In this document: piece after piece, positions 7,394 to 8,746 of the stretch | Layout of the letters: every line of letters begins with the position of its first letter | Position numbering within the stretch: position 1 is the stretch's first letter | NCBI GenBank assembly: GCA_015484715.1 | Contig: WFUY01000074.1 | Span: forward strand, 1 to 8,746 | Direction: 5' to 3' | DNA length: 8,746 nucleotides | Source: Thermoflexales bacterium | GTDB lineage: Bacteria; Chloroflexota; Anaerolineae; S140-20 | Notes under the pieces: model-generated | Databases searched by the model: none | What the model saw: the letters and a program-made list of their open reading frames with translations, nothing else | What the model was told of the DNA's origin: nothing | Position numbers and translations under genes: made by a program

Positions 7394-8407
7394 GTGGAGG
7401 AATGGGACGAGCAGGTCAGTGGGGAGTTGCCTCACCCCTATGACCGAGTGCTGAAGGTCCTGGCGCGGAACTACCCGGAGGGCTTCCTCCAGATCGCCAT
7501 GCCGGGGGCATCTGTGCGGCTGGTGGGGACGCTGGAGAACGTGGAGCTGGCGCTCCCGGAGCGGCGGGTAGACTTTGTGCACCGGGTGGTGTACAATGAG
7601 GACGAGGAGCGGTTGCTCCACATCGAGTTTCAACTGGGGCATCGGGCGGAAGTTCCCCGTCGGCTCTTCGTCTACTCCGCAGCGCTGACAGAGCAGTTCG
7701 ACCTGCCCGTCGTCTCGCTGGTCTTCTACCTGACCCGTCGGCAAGCGCCGCTGCCCTCGGCCTATGAAGTCCGGGTCGGCGAGGTCGTCACCAACCGGTT
7801 CGAGTACACGGTGGTGAAGCTGTGGGAGTACGAGGAGGAGATCCGGGCGGGGCGCTGGCCGGAGCTGGCCCCGCTCTTGCTGCTCTTCACCGAGCGGCCG
7901 GACGCGACCGTCCTGGCCCAGGAGCGGGCGCTGATCCTCCAGGAGGCCGATGCCCGCAAGCGGGCGGACTTGCTGGCCTGTGCCGTGACCATCGGGAGTC
8001 GCTACTTCGACCGGGATTTTCTGTGGCGGTTCTTCCGCGAGGAGGTGGAGATGCTGAGGGAGGCAAGCTTCATCGAGGAATGGCTGAAGGAGAAGCTGGA
8101 GGAGGGACGTATGCAGGGGCTCCAGCAGGGGCTTCAGCAGGGGCTTCAGCAGGGGATCCGGCAGGGGCTCCAACAGGGCATCCGGGTCGGTCGGGAGGAG
8201 GGCAAGCGGCTGGAGCGACAGCGGATCCTACGGCGCATCCTGGAACACCGCTTCGAGCGCCTTCCCGCCCACCTGGATGATCGGCTGGACCCGCTGTCGC
8301 TGGAGCAACTGGACCGCCTGGTGGACGTAGCCCTGAGCGTCGCCACCCTGGACGACTTCGAGGCTGCCCTGACCGAAGTCTCTCACTCGGATAAGCGCAG
8401 CACGTAA
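7394..8407 (+). CDS. Rpn/PD-(D/E)XK-like nuclease with DUF4351-like C-terminus
   Basis: The 337-residue protein fits the Rpn (recombination-promoting nuclease, 'putative transposase') group of PD-(D/E)XK-fold proteins. The N-terminal [13 protein letters not shown] (13-25) resembles the family's opening HDxxFK helix. The likely catalytic core is Asp60 in [11 protein letters not shown] and Glu78-Phe-Gln80 in LLHIEFQ, the D...E-x-Q version of the motif with Gln in place of Lys. A helical middle section follows, then six QG-[LI]-[QR] units (241-264), then a tail (about 275-330, with [14 protein letters not shown] and [13 protein letters not shown]) resembling DUF4351. E. coli Rpn proteins are DNA endonucleases that raise RecA-independent recombination; whether this protein cuts DNA is not known. 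It starts 15 bases after the NHL-fusion gene and is probably read from the same message, though no functional link to glycan genes is evident. No insertion-sequence ends were seen around it. Confidence 0.85.
   Translation: MEEWDEQVSGELPHPYDRVLKVLARNYPEGFLQIAMPGASVRLVGTLENVELALPERRVDFVHRVVYNEDEERLLHIEFQLGHRAEVPRRLFVYSAALTEQFDLPVVSLVFYLTRRQAPLPSAYEVRVGEVVTNRFEYTVVKLWEYEEEIRAGRWPELAPLLLLFTERPDATVLAQERALILQEADARKRADLLACAVTIGSRYFDRDFLWRFFREEVEMLREASFIEEWLKEKLEEGRMQGLQQGLQQGLQQGIRQGLQQGIRVGREEGKRLERQRILRRILEHRFERLPAHLDDRLDPLSLEQLDRLVDVALSVATLDDFEAALTEVSHSDKRST
8114..8185 (+). repeat. Six tandem 12-bp repeats, in frame
   Basis: Six consecutive 12-base units run from 8114, each starting CAGGG: units at 8114, 8126, 8138, 8150, 8162 and 8174. 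The units at 8126 and 8138 are identical (CAGGGGCTTCAG) and the others differ by a few bases. They encode [24 protein letters not shown]. The 12-base period keeps the frame whatever the copy number, so strand slippage would change the length of this helical linker without breaking the gene. Confidence 0.95.
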
Positions 8408-8429
8408 CGCGCAAGTATCTATTCAGCCT

Positions 8430-8526
8430 ACCCTCCCGCAGGTCACCGGTCGAGGGCGCTTTCAGCCCCGATGGGCTATTGGAAGCACGGTTTCGCGTCG
8501 GAAACGCGCCCAACCTGCGGGAGGGT
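8430..8526 (+). ncRNA. Candidate structured leader RNA upstream of sucC
   Basis: Bases 8430-8443 (ACCCTCCCGCAGGT) and 8513-8526 (ACCTGCGGGAGGGT) are perfect 14-bp reverse complements that enclose 69 bases. Inside them, 8454-8459 (GGGCGC) pairs with 8506-8511 (GCGCCC). Within that stem lie two hairpins: 8464-8468 with 8473-8477 (AGCCC/GGGCT, loop CGAT), extended by 8460-8463 with 8481-8484; and 8490-8494 with 8501-8505 (GTTTC/GAAAC, loop GCGTCG). Such nested pairing in a stretch with no convincing gene, ending 48 bases before sucC, suggests a cis-acting RNA. No run of T follows it, so it is not a standard intrinsic terminator. I do not recognise it as a named riboswitch or motif. The pairing is seen directly; the function is inferred. 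Confidence 0.5.
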
Positions 8527-8562
8527 GAACGGTTACACGCGCAACACGTCAAACATCCTGTC

Positions 8563-8568
8563 AGGAGG
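8563..8568 (+). promoter_or_regulatory. Strong ribosome binding site for sucC
   Basis: AGGAGG is a full-strength Shine-Dalgarno sequence six bases before the GTG at 8575. It fixes that GTG as the start. Confidence 0.9.
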
Positions 8569-8574
8569 CTTTCT

Positions 8575-8746
8575 GTGAAACTGCACGAGTACCAATCCAA
8601 ACGGCTCTTCGCCCGATACGGCATTCCCATTCCCGACGGCGACGTCGCCACGACGCCGGCCGAGGCTCGGCAGATCGCCAAGCGGCTGGGCGGGCCGGTG
8701 GTCGTCAAGTCCCAGGTCCTGGTCGGGGGGCGGGGCAAGGCCGGCG
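8575..8746 (+). CDS. sucC: Succinyl-CoA ligase (ADP-forming) subunit beta, 3'-truncated
   Basis: Only the first 57 residues are present; the gene runs off the window. The N-terminus [20 protein letters not shown] is typical of SucC, the ATP-grasp beta subunit that with SucD interconverts succinyl-CoA and succinate in the citric acid cycle with synthesis of a nucleoside triphosphate. Lys45 in VVVKSQ and the glycine-rich GGRGKAG (51-57) align with the nucleotide-binding Lys46 and Gly53-Arg-Gly of the E. coli enzyme. The GTG start is set by AGGAGG at 8563-8568. sucD would be expected just downstream, outside the window. A related acyl-CoA ligase beta subunit, such as malate-CoA ligase, cannot be excluded from this fragment. 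The gene follows a 167-base non-coding gap with strong secondary structure and is probably expressed separately from the upstream genes. Confidence 0.9.
   Translation, partial: MKLHEYQSKRLFARYGIPIPDGDVATTPAEARQIAKRLGGPVVVKSQVLVGGRGKAG

Noticed and set aside
4082..8173. A 1363-codon open frame on the minus strand opposite the NHL-fusion and nuclease genes.
   Set aside because: Its codons are exactly in register with the sense codons of both genes (all start at positions equal to 2 modulo 3). It therefore stays open simply because the sense genes avoid TTA, CTA and TCA codons. Its product is low-complexity (many Q, E, G, P, H) with no recognisable domain, while both sense proteins have clear families.
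8114..8185. The 12-bp tandem repeats as a CRISPR array or regulatory iterons.
   Set aside because: There are no spacers, the units are contiguous and in frame, and they encode a regular QG-[LI]-[QR] linker inside a clear gene.
8416..8425. TATCTATTC as a -10 element for sucC.
   Set aside because: It is a poor match to TATAAT, with no extended -10 TG and no clear -35 at the right distance, so I cannot place a promoter for sucC from this sequence.
8430..8526. The long inverted repeat as an intrinsic terminator or as insertion-sequence ends.
   Set aside because: No T-run follows the right arm, and the 69 bases enclosed contain further stems and no convincing coding sequence. No target-site duplication is seen outside the arms.

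Overview
The window is GC-rich coding DNA with one gene direction (all +) and very tight gene spacing. Its gene content suggests a member of the Chloroflexota, probably an Anaerolineae-like lineage. The reason is that a DUF2298/'Chlor_Arch_YYY' protein next to a TIGR03663 (Agl23-like) protein is a combination known mainly from Chloroflexota and archaea. The bacterial-type extended -10 promoter, the Shine-Dalgarno sequences and the bacterial sucC gene point to the bacterial side. This taxonomic call is inferred from gene families only.

Layout. (1) Positions 1-1647 hold the C-terminal part of a large polytopic DUF2298 membrane protein whose start lies upstream of the window. (2) Positions 1648-1796 are an intergenic stretch with an extended -10 promoter (TGGTATAAT), then a perfect 11-bp hairpin in the presumed leader. 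(3) Positions 1797-3689 encode a polytopic GT-C-like membrane protein that resembles the N-terminal core of its downstream neighbour but lacks the hallmark DE and HGP motifs. (4) Positions 3707-7378 encode a 1223-residue protein: an Agl23/TIGR03663-type GT-C membrane domain, a soluble domain, and a C-terminal six-repeat NHL beta-propeller. (5) Positions 7394-8407 encode an Rpn/PD-(D/E)XK-like nuclease with a DUF4351-like tail and an in-frame array of six 12-bp repeats. (6) Positions 8408-8574 are an intergenic region with a long perfect 14-bp inverted repeat enclosing further nested stems, a candidate structured leader RNA. (7) Positions 8575-8746 are the 5' end of sucC (succinyl-CoA ligase beta subunit), cut by the window edge.

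How the genes fit together. The three membrane proteins form a plausible cell-surface glycan assembly or glycosylation module, in which GT-C-type enzymes would use lipid-linked sugars at the outer membrane face. The promoter at 1687 and the 17- and 15-nt gaps suggest one transcript for the second GT-C gene, the NHL fusion and the Rpn-like gene. sucC is metabolically unrelated and appears to have its own structured leader. The points most worth a second look are the enzyme-propeller fusion, the adjacent paralogue lacking the signature residues, and the unidentified leader structure before sucC.
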